Part shown: one piece after another, positions 11,567 through 22,694 of the stretch
How the letters are laid out: each line of letters begins with the position of its first letter
Position numbering within the stretch: the first letter of the stretch is position 1
From: Daedaleopsis sinensis
Taxonomy: Eukaryota > Basidiomycota > Agaricomycetes > Polyporales > Polyporaceae
Assembly (NCBI GenBank): GCA_033807695.1
Contig: CM066300.1
Span: forward strand, 930,001-994,000
Length of the DNA: 64,000 nucleotides
Direction of reading: 5' to 3'
Notes under the pieces: model-generated
Database searches by the model: none
Told to the model about the DNA's origin: nothing
What the model saw: the letters and a program-made list of their open reading frames with translations, nothing else
Translations under genes and position numbers: made by a program

Positions 11567-14500
11567 TATAGGGCTCTAAATGTGGCTACGAGCTGCTTCG
11601 GCATAGTATGTGAGTGCTTGAATTGCATGCTCGGGCAGCCGGGAGAGGACTCACAATGGGTCGTTTCACCGCGAAAACAAGACGTCGCGAGAAGGTGGAA
11701 AACGGGCGTAAATGCCCTGGGGAGGCAGCGTATGGCGAAAGAGGAGGAGGAGGAGCTCGGGGGAGACACGAGCGCCATGGTGTATATATAAGGGGGGGAT
11801 CCAGGGAGAAGGGAGGAGATCTGAATCATAGCAGCTTTACCGCCAACGCGCGCGAACTGCACCTTCTTTAGGACCCCGGAACCCCGCGATCCCAGATCTG
11901 CTACAAGAACACCGCAAGCCTTGCCCGATAATAGACAGAGGGTGAACGTTTGAACTTTCGACCACATGAGATGATGCTCTTATCCCCCACCGGCCCCTTG
12001 CGTATCCTATTCTCAGCCAATGTCCACTCAAATCGTCCGATAAAAGTTTATAAGACGGACTCGCCGCCCAGACATGTTCCAGTGGCGCCGTGCACTACGC
12101 CCAGGACCCCGGTCTTCTCTCCGCCTCCGATCGTGAGGGTCATCGGAGGTACCGCCCGTTTTGATCTCGCATTTCGCCCCTTCAAGTGAGAGCAGGCGTC
12201 GTGCGGCTCACAGACATTTCAAAAATGTAAGCGAATGTGTACTGAGCCTCACAAGACTTCACATCATAATTCCCACCGGTACGTATCCCTCGGGGGGTGC
12301 TGTACATTAACAGTTCAGGGGTTCTCCGGACCGTCGTGATCATAGCCTTAGGATTTGCGATTAAAGGTCAGTAAATGAAGGAGAAATTGTAATAGTGATA
12401 TCGATACATACGCTTCTCAGAGCATGTCAAAGGTACTTCAAAAAAGTAGCAAATCCGCATGTTTTCGTGCTGAAGCTCGAAAGTCTCAAACCATCCACTA
12501 GTTTCAGCCTTGAGATTTGAAAGCTTGAAGTTGAAGCTCGCCCGGGCACGGTCAGCACCGCCATGAGCTCCTCGCCGAGGACGCCGAGTCCGGGCGTTTG
12601 AGCTGTGGGGCCAGCCAGCTGTTGCGACTCGCTGTTTCTGCAAATCCGTGCGCCCTGCGAGCATCGTGGAAGAACATTGAACATTGAGATCCGGGCTTGC
12701 ACAGGCGGGCATGCGGGCACACTAGTCGTGACGTCCGGCGTTTGCTTGGCATATACTTACACAGTGCTGCCCCGGAGGAGGAGCTCGAGGGTGTCTGGCG
12801 AGTGCACGTACCCGCACAGTAGCGCGATGAAAGGTGCATCTGTCATTACTCGAACACTTGAACGCGGTTGTGCCCCGTCAATCAACGATACTGTAGTACC
12901 GGCAGATCACGCCGCACGTCACCGTCATTGGCAAGGTCGACCGGCTCCGAACCCAACGCCAACTCACTGAGCTTCTAAGTCTGCCAGTATGATGCATAAC
13001 GGCCGGCGAGGACGAGTAACAGACTCCGAAGTCGCGACAAGAGGCTTCGGGGGCCGGGGGTTATGCTGCATTAATATCCCGTCGTTATCAGTACCGTCCG
13101 TGTGCGTGACGTAGTATGCAGTGCGGGGAGAACCTCGGTGGCGTACTCAACTCGGATAAGTGGGACGCTAGGGCCTAGCCAAACACCTAAGGTTGAGCGC
13201 AGAGCGCAGAAGAGACACGGTGCCAGTACGCTGGCGGTCCCGAGTGGCCTGCGCTTGCAGCCTGTGCGCAGGTGATATGATGGTGGGACGATCTGCCCCA
13301 TACGCGGAAGCCTAGCGTGTGGTCGATGTGGTATCGAATGCCTTGTGACCAAAGGATTTTAAATTCTGGCTCTGGTTCTGAGTGAGCAGGAACGCGAAGC
13401 GATGCGCGGGCCGGGGATAGAACGAAGTCATCTTAAGGCTTGAGCTTAAGTGGTCCAGCGATGGGTCCACAACGCACAATGCTAGCGATATTCCGTTCGC
13501 ATGATACAGACAATGCTCTGAGCAACGAATCATAGATTGGTTCTGCCAACGCGCAGCTAACCCGGTTCACGCAATGCGCATCCGTCCTACAACTTCGCGG
13601 TGCGGCATGTGCAATGCGGTAGTGAGCGGACCGCGGCGTCCTGTTATGGATTCCGGGTGCATGGCAAGCCGCCCTTCGCAGGTTCCAGGATCTAGAATAG
13701 ATACTCGCCTTCTTCGTTCGGAATCACGAGGGCCCCTCCTCATTCATGTCGACGTTCGGACGCTGTTAGCAATTGAATGCTTACCAAGGAATGGGAGACG
13801 CTTACTTACGCATTTTTGGTAGTGCGCGAGGCGCAGCGGTTGCGCACGGGAGTTGACCTATCGTGATCGGTGGTGCGCTGCGCGCTGCGTATGTGGTTTA
13901 GATGGCGTAAGTGGAGCTTGATTAGATTCACCTCCCAGTTTGCGAGATGCACGATATGTCCGGGTCTCCTTGGCAGGCGGCCGCGGTTCCTTTGGGGTTC
14001 GGTAGTGGATAGAAGCTATTCGAACTCAGCGATATCACGAACACACGTCTGGCGGCGTCGTGCTAGATGGATGGGGTGAAACGAAAGGTGTTGTAGTAAC
14101 CTTGCCTTGACCGCGCGACGCAGCTCGCGGTACACCCGCACTACGAGAACCTGAATGTGAGGCTCGACATCAGATCAGACACCACCATCCACAATTGCAA
14201 AGCATGCATAGCATCGAGGGGAGAGGGGGGGGAGAAGGTGCGCCGTCGCCTTCTGTCGTTCGACGCTAACCCATCCGAGCCAGATGTTCTCGACTACACT
14301 TGCCGCCCTATCTGCGCGTGCGTAAGAACCAAGGCTTAGCGGAGGGACCAAAGACACCCTATCCATCCGCCCATTGGGCTTGCGCATCGGAACTTGGAAG
14401 AGGGAGCGCTCCGGAGGGAAGATGCGACATCCCCGCATCCCTTGTCGGGCGTGCCGCATACGTGCAAATATGGTGCACGTTGCGCAGACCTATCGACTCC

Positions 14501-15325
14501 CTGCCATCCGGGCATGTACATGTGTTGCGCAAGTGAAGGGTGTACTGTGGAGAATGGTGATGAGATACCAGGCGGATTACAGCGCAGCATCAGGTCTGAA
14601 ACATACCATCTCCGCCATGCCCGACAAAATGTTACGGCGCAAGCCTGGCGAAGCCTAGGTAGTACGTATACTGTGCAGTGTGGGTTGAAGGAAAACCACC
14701 CGCGTTCGGCTCTGATGCGGCGGTTGCAGCGAGTTTCCCTTACGCCAATGCGAGGAAGTTGTGCGCACGGAGACATCGAAGCAGCGGTAACCGGTAACGC
14801 TTGGGTCGGGCGCCGACGCTCTCGCAGGGAACAGCCTGTTCAAGCGGCAAGCCACACGAATACCGCAAGGTACCGCCTCGGAAGAGTTGATGACAGAGCT
14901 GCCTGGGCAAGAACTGAAGAGGCATATACAAACCGCCATTACCGGAATGTGTGCTCTTGTGTGTCTTTGAGGGTCACGGGCGTGCTTTTGCCAGCGTCGG
15001 CGCAACGTAGTCGACCTGGGACGCACATCGTGACTCATCAGCATTTCCAAGCACACAAACTTAGACCGGAGAGGGTGCCCGGATTACAGGCAGGTAATAT
15101 TTTCCTAACATTGCAGGTTAGATCTGACAATCACTCCGCCTTGTCAACACTCACCTACGAGATAACGAGAAACGAGCCATAGTAAGAAATACGGGAAGTG
15201 TAAGGAATGTTACTATGCCATAAGAACAGAAATATGTTTTGATGCAATGCTAGATGTGTTTCAGTGTCATATTCCCATAGCCCATATCCAACGTCCACGC
15301 CATGTCAGTGCAGGACCGTGTATAC
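11567..15325. other. Gene-poor 3.8-kb intergenic region
   Basis: It begins with the promoter side of the A1-like gene (minus strand), including TATATATA at 11783-11790, about 217 nt upstream of its ATG. The rest has many short open frames on both strands; the longest, around 14394-15182 (+), lacks domain features or sensible codon bias. I see no tRNA, rRNA or mobile-element gene here. Confidence 0.45.
11783..11790 (-). promoter_or_regulatory. TATA-like element upstream of the A1-like protease gene
   Basis: TATATATA flanked by GC-rich sequence, about 217 nt upstream of the ATG of the leftward A1-like gene. The distance leaves room for a long leader. It is a sequence match only. Confidence 0.35.
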
Positions 15326-16722
15326 TCATTTCAGTTTCGCAACCTGGCCATCCTCAAGCCGCCGTCTCCGCGTGGGGTTCTCATCAGTGTCATCCGCAGG
15401 CCTCCACTTGTCATGCCATCCCTGCGGAGCGGGGAGATATCCCTGTGGTGCGTACGGGAGCGCAGGCGGGATAGCATAGTGAGGCATATGGGTTGGGGGC
15501 ATCGGCGTCGCGGGGTTGACACGCGAACGAAAGAGCAGGATGACTGAGTTGATGAAGAACGCGAAGAATGCGAGGGAGGTGATCGTGAATGCCTAGGCCA
15601 GGTGTAAGTCAGAAACCCCATAGCATGCGCGAGAGACTCACAAGTGTCTTCCAGCTGATTTGCTCGACGAATGTGTTAACGAGCTCCCCAAAGACCTCGA
15701 AGCTGATCTTGGCACGGCCGACCTTGGTCGGGTCGCGGTTCATGCACAACTCCCATGCTGCGCATTGTGCCTGCATGGCGGGTATCCTGCCTTCTGCACA
15801 GAGGTTCGCCTTGTAGTCCATCTGGCATTGCGCGATCTCCTGGACGATCTCCATGGAGTACTCGGAGACCCGGTCCTCGACGTCGCGTTGGAGGACGAAG
15901 AGGAACTGAACAAGGAGGTACAGTGCGATTGCTGCCAATGACGCGTTGAACACGACTTGCACGTATCTGACGATAACCGTTATAGCCATGACGGTGCTAG
16001 CTTGTGATCACAAAGAGTACGCACCCCAGTAATCGGTATGGCGTGTCGGATTGTGGTACAGCGGGCCCTGCGACGTTGAGCGTGTAGTGGTTGGTTGTCC
16101 TCTGCGTCAGAGGTCGGCTAATTTCGTCTTCACCACTCTCCTCCCCACTACTCTCTTCCTCGTCCGCTCGGGCGTGACGGTGTCCTAGCTGGCTCCGCCC
16201 ACGCCCCTTGCGTTTATTGAACACCCTCCGCAGTGCGCCCACCGCCATGGTTCGTTCACGTTCCTCCTCTTTCTCATTCTCAGGCGACGGACCACCAGGA
16301 CTGGCGTCGGACATCGATACATCATGGATCTCCGGTTCTGGGGCAGAGGCAGGCTTGGCGGGAGAGAAGTTTGTCGGCGGTACCCAGGCAGGTGAATGAG
16401 GTGTTTGCGGGGGAGGTTGTTGAAACAAGAAGGGTAGGTTGTTGTGCTGGCCAAAATGAGGCCATGTAGGAGTTCCTGGAGCAGATAATGTAGGCGTAGA
16501 GGGATTGACATCGGCGAATGTACCTACGCCATTGGTTAGCAGAGAGATATTGAAAGCTTCCGGCTGTCCTAACCACCACTCCTTCTCACTTTCATAGAGT
16601 AGAAGGTTTCACTCACGTTTTCGTGGTGTATGGGGGTCTTCTCCGTCAGTCGCCCATACAGGTTTGGCGCGACTTCGATTCGTAAACTCGAAATCCATCG
16701 GGGTCTCGGTTGACCTCTCCAT
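15326..16722 (-). CDS. BRL1: Brl1/Brr6 family nuclear envelope protein
   Basis: Integral nuclear-envelope/ER protein needed for nuclear pore complex assembly and membrane homeostasis in yeasts. Minus-strand exons: 16722-16617, 16523-16025, 15966-15642, 15592-15326 (398 aa). The N-terminal ~200 residues are disordered ([15 protein letters not shown] near the start, Pro-rich, acidic [13 protein letters not shown]). A helix [17 protein letters not shown] comes next. Then follows the family's disulfide-domain pattern: [26 protein letters not shown], and [20 protein letters not shown] second helix, [17 protein letters not shown], precedes a Pro/Arg-rich tail. The four Cys and the CAxWExCM core identify PF10104. 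The exon-2/3 join uses a 58-nt intron that gives YRLLG-YVQVVFN, matching the family better than reading through. The start at 16722 is the first ATG. The gene is head-to-head with ClpP, 296 bp apart. Brl1 and Brr6 paralogues cannot be told apart here. Confidence 0.9.
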
Positions 16723-17018
16723 GCGTAACCGGTTCGTCATCGTGTGTGTCGTACAGATCTTCCAGAATACAGTATCGTATAAGAGGGAGGCTTTCGGGAG
16801 ACGAACCCAAGACGACCCAGAGGCTACTGCGAGACGAGGAGGAGACCGTGGTGGTCAACGCAATGAAACTCTCGCGGCTCGACTCTGACGTAGCGCGCAA
16901 ACGCGTGGATCACGTGAACGTGGTACACGCCCGGCGCGGCGCGTTTGACGTCGGGCGCCACGCCGTTGTCGCTGTAGGCCACGACCCCGGTCGAGAGGTA
17001 ACTGTACCCTTTACATCC
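16723..17018. promoter_or_regulatory. Bidirectional promoter region, BRL1/BRR6-like and CLPP
   Basis: The 296 bp between two divergent start codons must carry both promoters unless leaders overlap. It contains mirror-like GC-rich stretches (ggcgcggcgcg near 16930) and no clear TATA box on either strand. Confidence 0.5.
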
Positions 17019-18264
17019 ATGGCGTCGCTCTTGAAGCAGTCAATTTCTCAAAGCCTCAAGACTAATCTGAAACGACGAGTTCCTTCGATCTCCCATCATG
17101 CTCGCCGCATACACCCACTCGCGACAGACTGGAGCGGTCACAGTGCCCATCCAGTGACTGCCAACTTGGTTCCAATCGTGATTGAACAAACGGTGAGTAA
17201 GTCCAACATAAGTGACTCTGCTCAGCTACATCTTGCTCCCAAGGGTCGTGGAGAACGAAGCTATGACATATTCTCGCGTCTGCTGCGAGAGAGAGTCATC
17301 ATGTTGTACGGACCGGTGAGTAGCATTATCGGACGGTTGAGCGAGGAGGTAGTAATGTGAGACAGATCAGGGATACAGACTCTGCTCTGATTGTCGCTCA
17401 ACTGCTGTTCTTGGAGGCCGAAGAGACGTCAAAACCTATCCATGTATACATCAACTCTCCCGGAGGCAGCGTCACCGCCGGGTTGGCAATCTATGACACA
17501 GTGAGTACTCCGCTACACCGGGCGGGACGGCTATCTGCACCGTGTACTGCAGGGTGGGGGCCTACGGAGGGGAGGACACTACGCATTTCAGGAGATATAC
17601 CAAAGGCGAACTTACTCCTGTTCAGCCCAACACCCGGTGCAAAACGCTGACCTGCCCGGATCCCCCTTCCGCCTTTTGAACCTCTGACCAACATTGCTAT
17701 AGATGCAATATGTCTCATCGCCAATTCATACATATTGCGTAGGCCAAGCGTGTTCAATGGGATCTCTACTGCTTGCTGCAGGGGAGAAGGGCAAACGACA
17801 TGCCCTTCCACATTCCAGTATCATGATTCATCGTGAGTTCCTCGTCGTGAATGTCGCTGAACATGTGCTTAATGAACTCTTCGATCTTCTCCTATAGAAC
17901 CCTCTGGTGGAGCTTCCGGGCAGGCGAGCGACATCGCGATCCATGCCAAAGAAATCCTCCGTGTACGCGAAGTTTTGACCGGCATCTACCAAAAGCACTG
18001 CGGTCTCGAGGGCGAGTCTCTGCAGGATGGCCTGAACCGCTTTCGTGCGTCTTCTGCGCTCTTCCTCGTGATGGCTCGACTCATTAAGACCAAATTATCC
18101 AGAAACTGCTCTGGAGCGAGATTACTTCATGACAGGTGAGCATCGACTTGCTTCATATATGCCAATGGGCGCATTCTGATCGTCGTCACTTAGCCGAGGA
18201 GGCGCTGCAGTTCGGACTAGTGGACAGGGTCTTGGAGAGACGTCCAAAGACCGAAAGTGTATAG
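17019..18264 (+). CDS. CLPP: Mitochondrial ClpP, ATP-dependent Clp protease proteolytic subunit
   Basis: Serine peptidase of family S14 that forms the barrel of the mitochondrial ClpXP protease. Exons: 17019-17192, 17244-17315, 17366-17500, 17703-17832, 17898-18044, 18103-18135, 18194-18264 (253 aa). The first ~45 residues are basic, with Ser and few acidic residues, as in a mitochondrial presequence. Core motifs follow: [52 protein letters not shown] with the catalytic Ser (about residue 145), [18 protein letters not shown] with the catalytic His (about 170), and [13 protein letters not shown] with the catalytic Asp (about 226). The triad is intact, so it should be active. All introns are GT-AG; intron 3 is long (about 200 nt). 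It is head-to-head with the Brl1/Brr6 gene. Confidence 0.95.
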
Positions 18265-21200
18265 GCTATTCTGCGCGTACTATATACACAACACACCGCT
18301 CTTCCATACCATTCACGGGGCGACCCAGACGATGACCAGCGCTCCCCTGCGTCGTACACAAGTTATCTGGTCGTTCGTCGTAGAACGGGATAGCAGGTTC
18401 GTTTCGGATCCGTCTACGAGCCACCTTTACGACGGAATGGAGACAAGTAGCGGTCGCAGCGTCGCGGAGTTTGCCCATAGACTACGGAGACCATGCTCCC
18501 AAACCACACCGGCAATTCAGCAAGACGTGCAAGGGTAACAGGATGTCAACGCCCCCTCGAATTTGTACGGCTTCCCAGCCGCTACCGCATGATAGCCGGA
18601 CAGCTTACATTCCTGACCAAGGACGGCGCAAGTAAGTACGCTCTCGGGAAGGGAGACATACGGACGCCGAGCTGAACGCACCGTTGAACTTCAGCGAATT
18701 TGTCCCCGAACGCACGGTGGGGCGAAGACCCTCAGGAATCGCACCTCATATGGAACCCGCTCAAACTTCAACTAAGTAACCTCGTGCGCTTTTCTGCGAC
18801 GTCGCCAATCCGAAGCACTTTGCTAGTTGTGAGGAACACATCGTATGCATTATGCTCGTATTCATGTAAGTACGTCTGAGGTGTCCGGTCTGACGTGTTC
18901 GGTGATAGCCGCGAATGTCGGTCCACCCTACCGAACGCCGCCCTCGCTCTTCGGGACAAGGCCTGAAGGAACGCGGCTACGGTACTGGACAGTCGGGTCC
19001 AGAAGAGAGGGACTTCTGTAAGACCGTGGCGATATATGCCTGTTCTCACTGGCGAAGATCTGCGGTTCACCGACATGGTGAGTTCACACCGTCAGCTGTT
19101 TAGCTCCAGCAGGTCGCTGACAGGAGTCTCACGGAGTTTGTGCTGAAGACCCGCCTGCTATATTGGCAGTCGTCCTGTCGCATAGGTGTGCGCCGTTTCT
19201 CACACCAGAACTGACAGGGATGTGCGTCGCTAACGGGAGCCATTCTCACGGCGATGCGTCAGGGACCTAACCCATATGGGAGGGGGTGCAGGCTCGAATC
19301 CGAGGAGCTTCTTCCTGGAAGGCTCTTGGCGTGTCCTCCGGATCTCAGCGCGGTGAGAAACCGGTGGATGTCTATTCTAGTCACTGCCAGCGGTTCTGTC
19401 CGTTGCTGGGTGCGGTGACGAGTATCGCGAGTGGTTCGGGCACGTTGACCGCGAGCTAAGGTTCGTTGACACCTCGGGGTCTCTCGCCAAAGTCTGAACT
19501 TATCATCTACAGGCTTGTGGAATGAAGGGCGGCGCGACGCTCCTCCGATCCGCTGTGATCATCTCCTTGTGACCGTCTCCTGCGATGGCGTTGACAATGA
19601 CAAACATGACAGCCTCATGGGCCCGTCTCACGACATACATGGAAACGGTCTAGTGGCGATTTAGGCGTGGCATCCGCCTTCCATTTCCCGTGTAGTCGAT
19701 ATCGATGGACTCCGGCATGGTGGCACCGTGGCGGACACCGATACAAGGCACGCATGTTGTACTAGTACTGGTCACCGTAAGCCCCACTTACCGGTGCGCC
19801 TTCTCTGACAAATTGAACTCTGACAGGTCCGCACCCTTGGGAGTTTCCCGCAGCGAAGCGACCCGTGCCGCTGGCCTCTATCCGCGCGTTCCCCTCCGTT
19901 GGAACCTCTCTGGCGTGGGTTAGGACCGCTGACAATCCTTCGCGTCGCCTCATGACCGAGAACACACTGTGCAGGGTATGGTACTGCGCTACTCTCGTTA
20001 TCAGCCGTCCATCTGACAGGTCGGATCCGGAGCAGGTGAGGCGTGAACGAATGAACCTAGAGCTCCCGCGCGCTTCTGGCTCGCCGCTGAATGGCTGCCG
20101 GCGTGCAGTTGGACGCGTACTGTTGCCGACGATGCATCCAGTCGCCCGTTCGCGGTTCTCTGTGACGGCCTCTCTCCATCTCCTGGAAGGATCTCTCGGA
20201 CATCCGGGTTCCGCCGGAAATCGACTGTGCACATTCTCGTTCTCATGCCAAAGATTCAAGCCCTCGACGAGAAGATGTACAATGTTAGGTCAGCATGGTC
20301 ACCTTCAAAGCGGCGGCGATACTGTAGCGCTGAAGATCCTGTCTCATATGGTCTGGTAGAGTCTGGTGGGTGCTTCGCCCGTTCCAATCGAGATACGCCT
20401 TACATGGGCATAGCGAGCCGATGCGAGGGTGTTGATCCACGCTCGCTGAGCCGGGGAATATTTGCCATCGGCATATGGTCGGTCGCGGAGTTCCTCGCAG
20501 CTTTTCTCAGTGTCCTGGCCAAGACGTGTATTGCATGTCAAACTCGCTGTCGGAGGCTATCCCAATGCAAGTGTCACCGCAATTCCACGAGCACTCTGCC
20601 ACACTAATTCCCTAACGAACCTTCAGGGGCCCTGGATCACCAGGCTCGCGTGTAGTTGTCAGCACCTTAATACGTCCGGACCCCGCGCGGTTCGCCCGAG
20701 GCTTCTTCTGCCGTCACAGAATGTATTCTCCAAGCACGTTCAGCGTGCACACGCCAGAAAAACCTGCGGAGACCCTGATGAGTTCCGTGAGCTCTACGTC
20801 CGATATCGGGACGCGAATGAGTGTCCGCTTGCCGGATAGCTTCGAATTCGATGCCACGTCTCCGTTTGTAGGGGGGGCTTTAGGGACATGGTTGGCATGT
20901 GACTGGCCACACTCATTCCGGGTGAGTGTGCGCACGATGCCATCTCTTCACGAACGAAGCTGATCGTCTCTGTTCGCGATGCGCCGCACCCTGAGCCTGC
21001 CGCTTTTCGCGACCGTGTGGGTGCCTAGTCGACAGGGATAGCGAGACACCTTCGGCAGGCCGCTGTGTCGTCACTGACGATCGAAGCATGCGCGCCGCAC
21101 CGACATCGCGGACTCGTGCATAATATCGGATGCTCGACCGGAAGCTCGCGGGGCCAATCGGACCTTCGTCCGACGAGAAGGGGGGCGAAATTCCTCAAAC

Positions 21201-22694
21201 AGGCGCAACGAATGCTAATGCGTCTCGCCAGGCAACAAGCGCATTCCGGGGGACGAAGCCCGCTGCTACGGATCGTCCCTGCTGTTATGAGTGCTCGACG
21301 TTCGCACTGCGCGCGGCGACTTGCATCCTCATGCAGTGGGAGTGGACAGATGGACGCCTTCGTAAACGGTGCGTGGCTGCGAGCAGCGAGCTCAGAGCGA
21401 GCTACTCCTCTGCGGGCGCAAGTGTGACACCATCTGACTTCGGAGCGCATCCGCCCGGGCCATGTTCCTGATGGAGGACATTGTGCTGCAGAGGTTCCCA
21501 CCAGACACGTGGTATCAATTTGCGGCTCCTGCGAAATCGCAGTCAAGGTTGGACAGGCCGGGGTCAGCGTTGGATTGATATGAGATCATCGTTCAGGTAA
21601 AGTAAGTCCTGGTCCAGATTGTCCAGTGCTCGCGCAGTACTATGATACTGCCCCCAAGTCCGATGTTTCTCCATCCCTACAGGGGCGGTTAACGTGAGGA
21701 GTGCGCGTCGGGCAAGACGTATATACAGTGTAACACGAGCGCGTCATGTCGCTGATCTACTCTCTTCTACTTACTCTCTCTTGCTCCCACCTTCGCGACA
21801 TAGCAAGCTCATTCCACTCTCCTTCTATGTGCATCTGAATACTTACATAGTATGTAAGTGCATCGTCTTGCAAGTCCGATGCTGATACGCGATAGTGTGA
21901 TATCTATTCCTAGCGCCCTCTAGTCTCTCCAGAGCTTCATCCGCCGGGTAGTCGTCGTCATCGTATTTGATTCGACGACGGTGGCCATGGACACCGTGAA
22001 GAGGGAAAGCTCGCTCCTCCCAAGAGGCACCTCCTTCACTGCAACGGTGCGTGGGGGTGACCAGAACCATCTGCAGTGGGAACTCATACGCTTGAGCCTT
22101 GGGACCAGCAATCTCTATTAGTAGTAGTAAGTAGTCGATGTCGGGCTATTCTGCGCTTCTCTCAGACAAGGGTCCGCGAAGATCCAAATCGCACCGTTTG
22201 ATGCGCCACTGGGTCGCTCTCAATTCGCCTCGTGCCTCGACCGACCCGCTCCCGATCGAACAGCTGATGCGGGAAGGGGCGCTCCAGTTACCCGTTCTAT
22301 GCATTTAGTGTGCCACCAACGTACAAGGCTGCCGTCTTGACTCTTGACGCCGTCCTCGTCCGGCCTGGTCGGCGCATGAGCGGACTTCGGATGGGGTCTC
22401 CGTCTGCGGTGGCGAAGGCTTGCAGTGGTAAAGACCAGAAATTCGCTGGGGAACGCGCGCCATGTTTCACGTCGCGTTCATCACATAAAGAGCATCGCTC
22501 GGACAGGGAGCATGGCAAGTACGTTGAGCCCGGAGCGTCTGACTGATGCGGGCAGACCATGCTTGGATGGAAAATCACCGATTTGACTGTTCCATGGAGA
22601 GGGCGTCAAGGTCTATATATCCAAGCGAAGAACAGCGGGGAGTCCCTCTGCTTGGACCCCTTCCCTTCTGACTTTGGACCGTAACTTATTCAAC
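18265..22694. other. Gene-poor 4.4-kb region, possibly a decayed gene
   Basis: No family is recognisable. On the + strand many stretches look like short exons bounded by GTGAGT/GTAAGT and CAG/TAG sites (for example around 18590-18640, 19035-19080 and 20030-20290), but no continuous frame results. This could be a degraded intron-rich gene or chance in a splice-site-rich genome. A GGCTCGAATCC string near 19290 resembles a tRNA B-box, but no matching acceptor stem or A-box was found. Confidence 0.35.
22614..22620 (+). promoter_or_regulatory. TATA box upstream of the DUF6534 gene
   Basis: TATATAT lies about 75-80 nt upstream of the ATG at 22695, followed by a pyrimidine-rich leader (ccccttcccttctgac). 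Spacing and context fit a fungal core promoter. Confidence 0.5.

Noticed and set aside
14394..15182. 262-codon open frame on the + strand between the A1-like gene and the BRL1/BRR6-like gene
   Set aside because: No family features, mixed codon use and no supporting exon structure.
15997..16030. Shorter 28-nt intron in the BRL1/BRR6-like gene giving an extra MAITVIV segment
   Set aside because: Too short for a functional intron; the 58-nt alternative ending at 15967 restores the family's conserved YVQVVFN join.
19270..19310. tRNA-like B-box (GGCTCGAATCC)
   Set aside because: No A-box at the right distance and no complementary acceptor stem flanking it.
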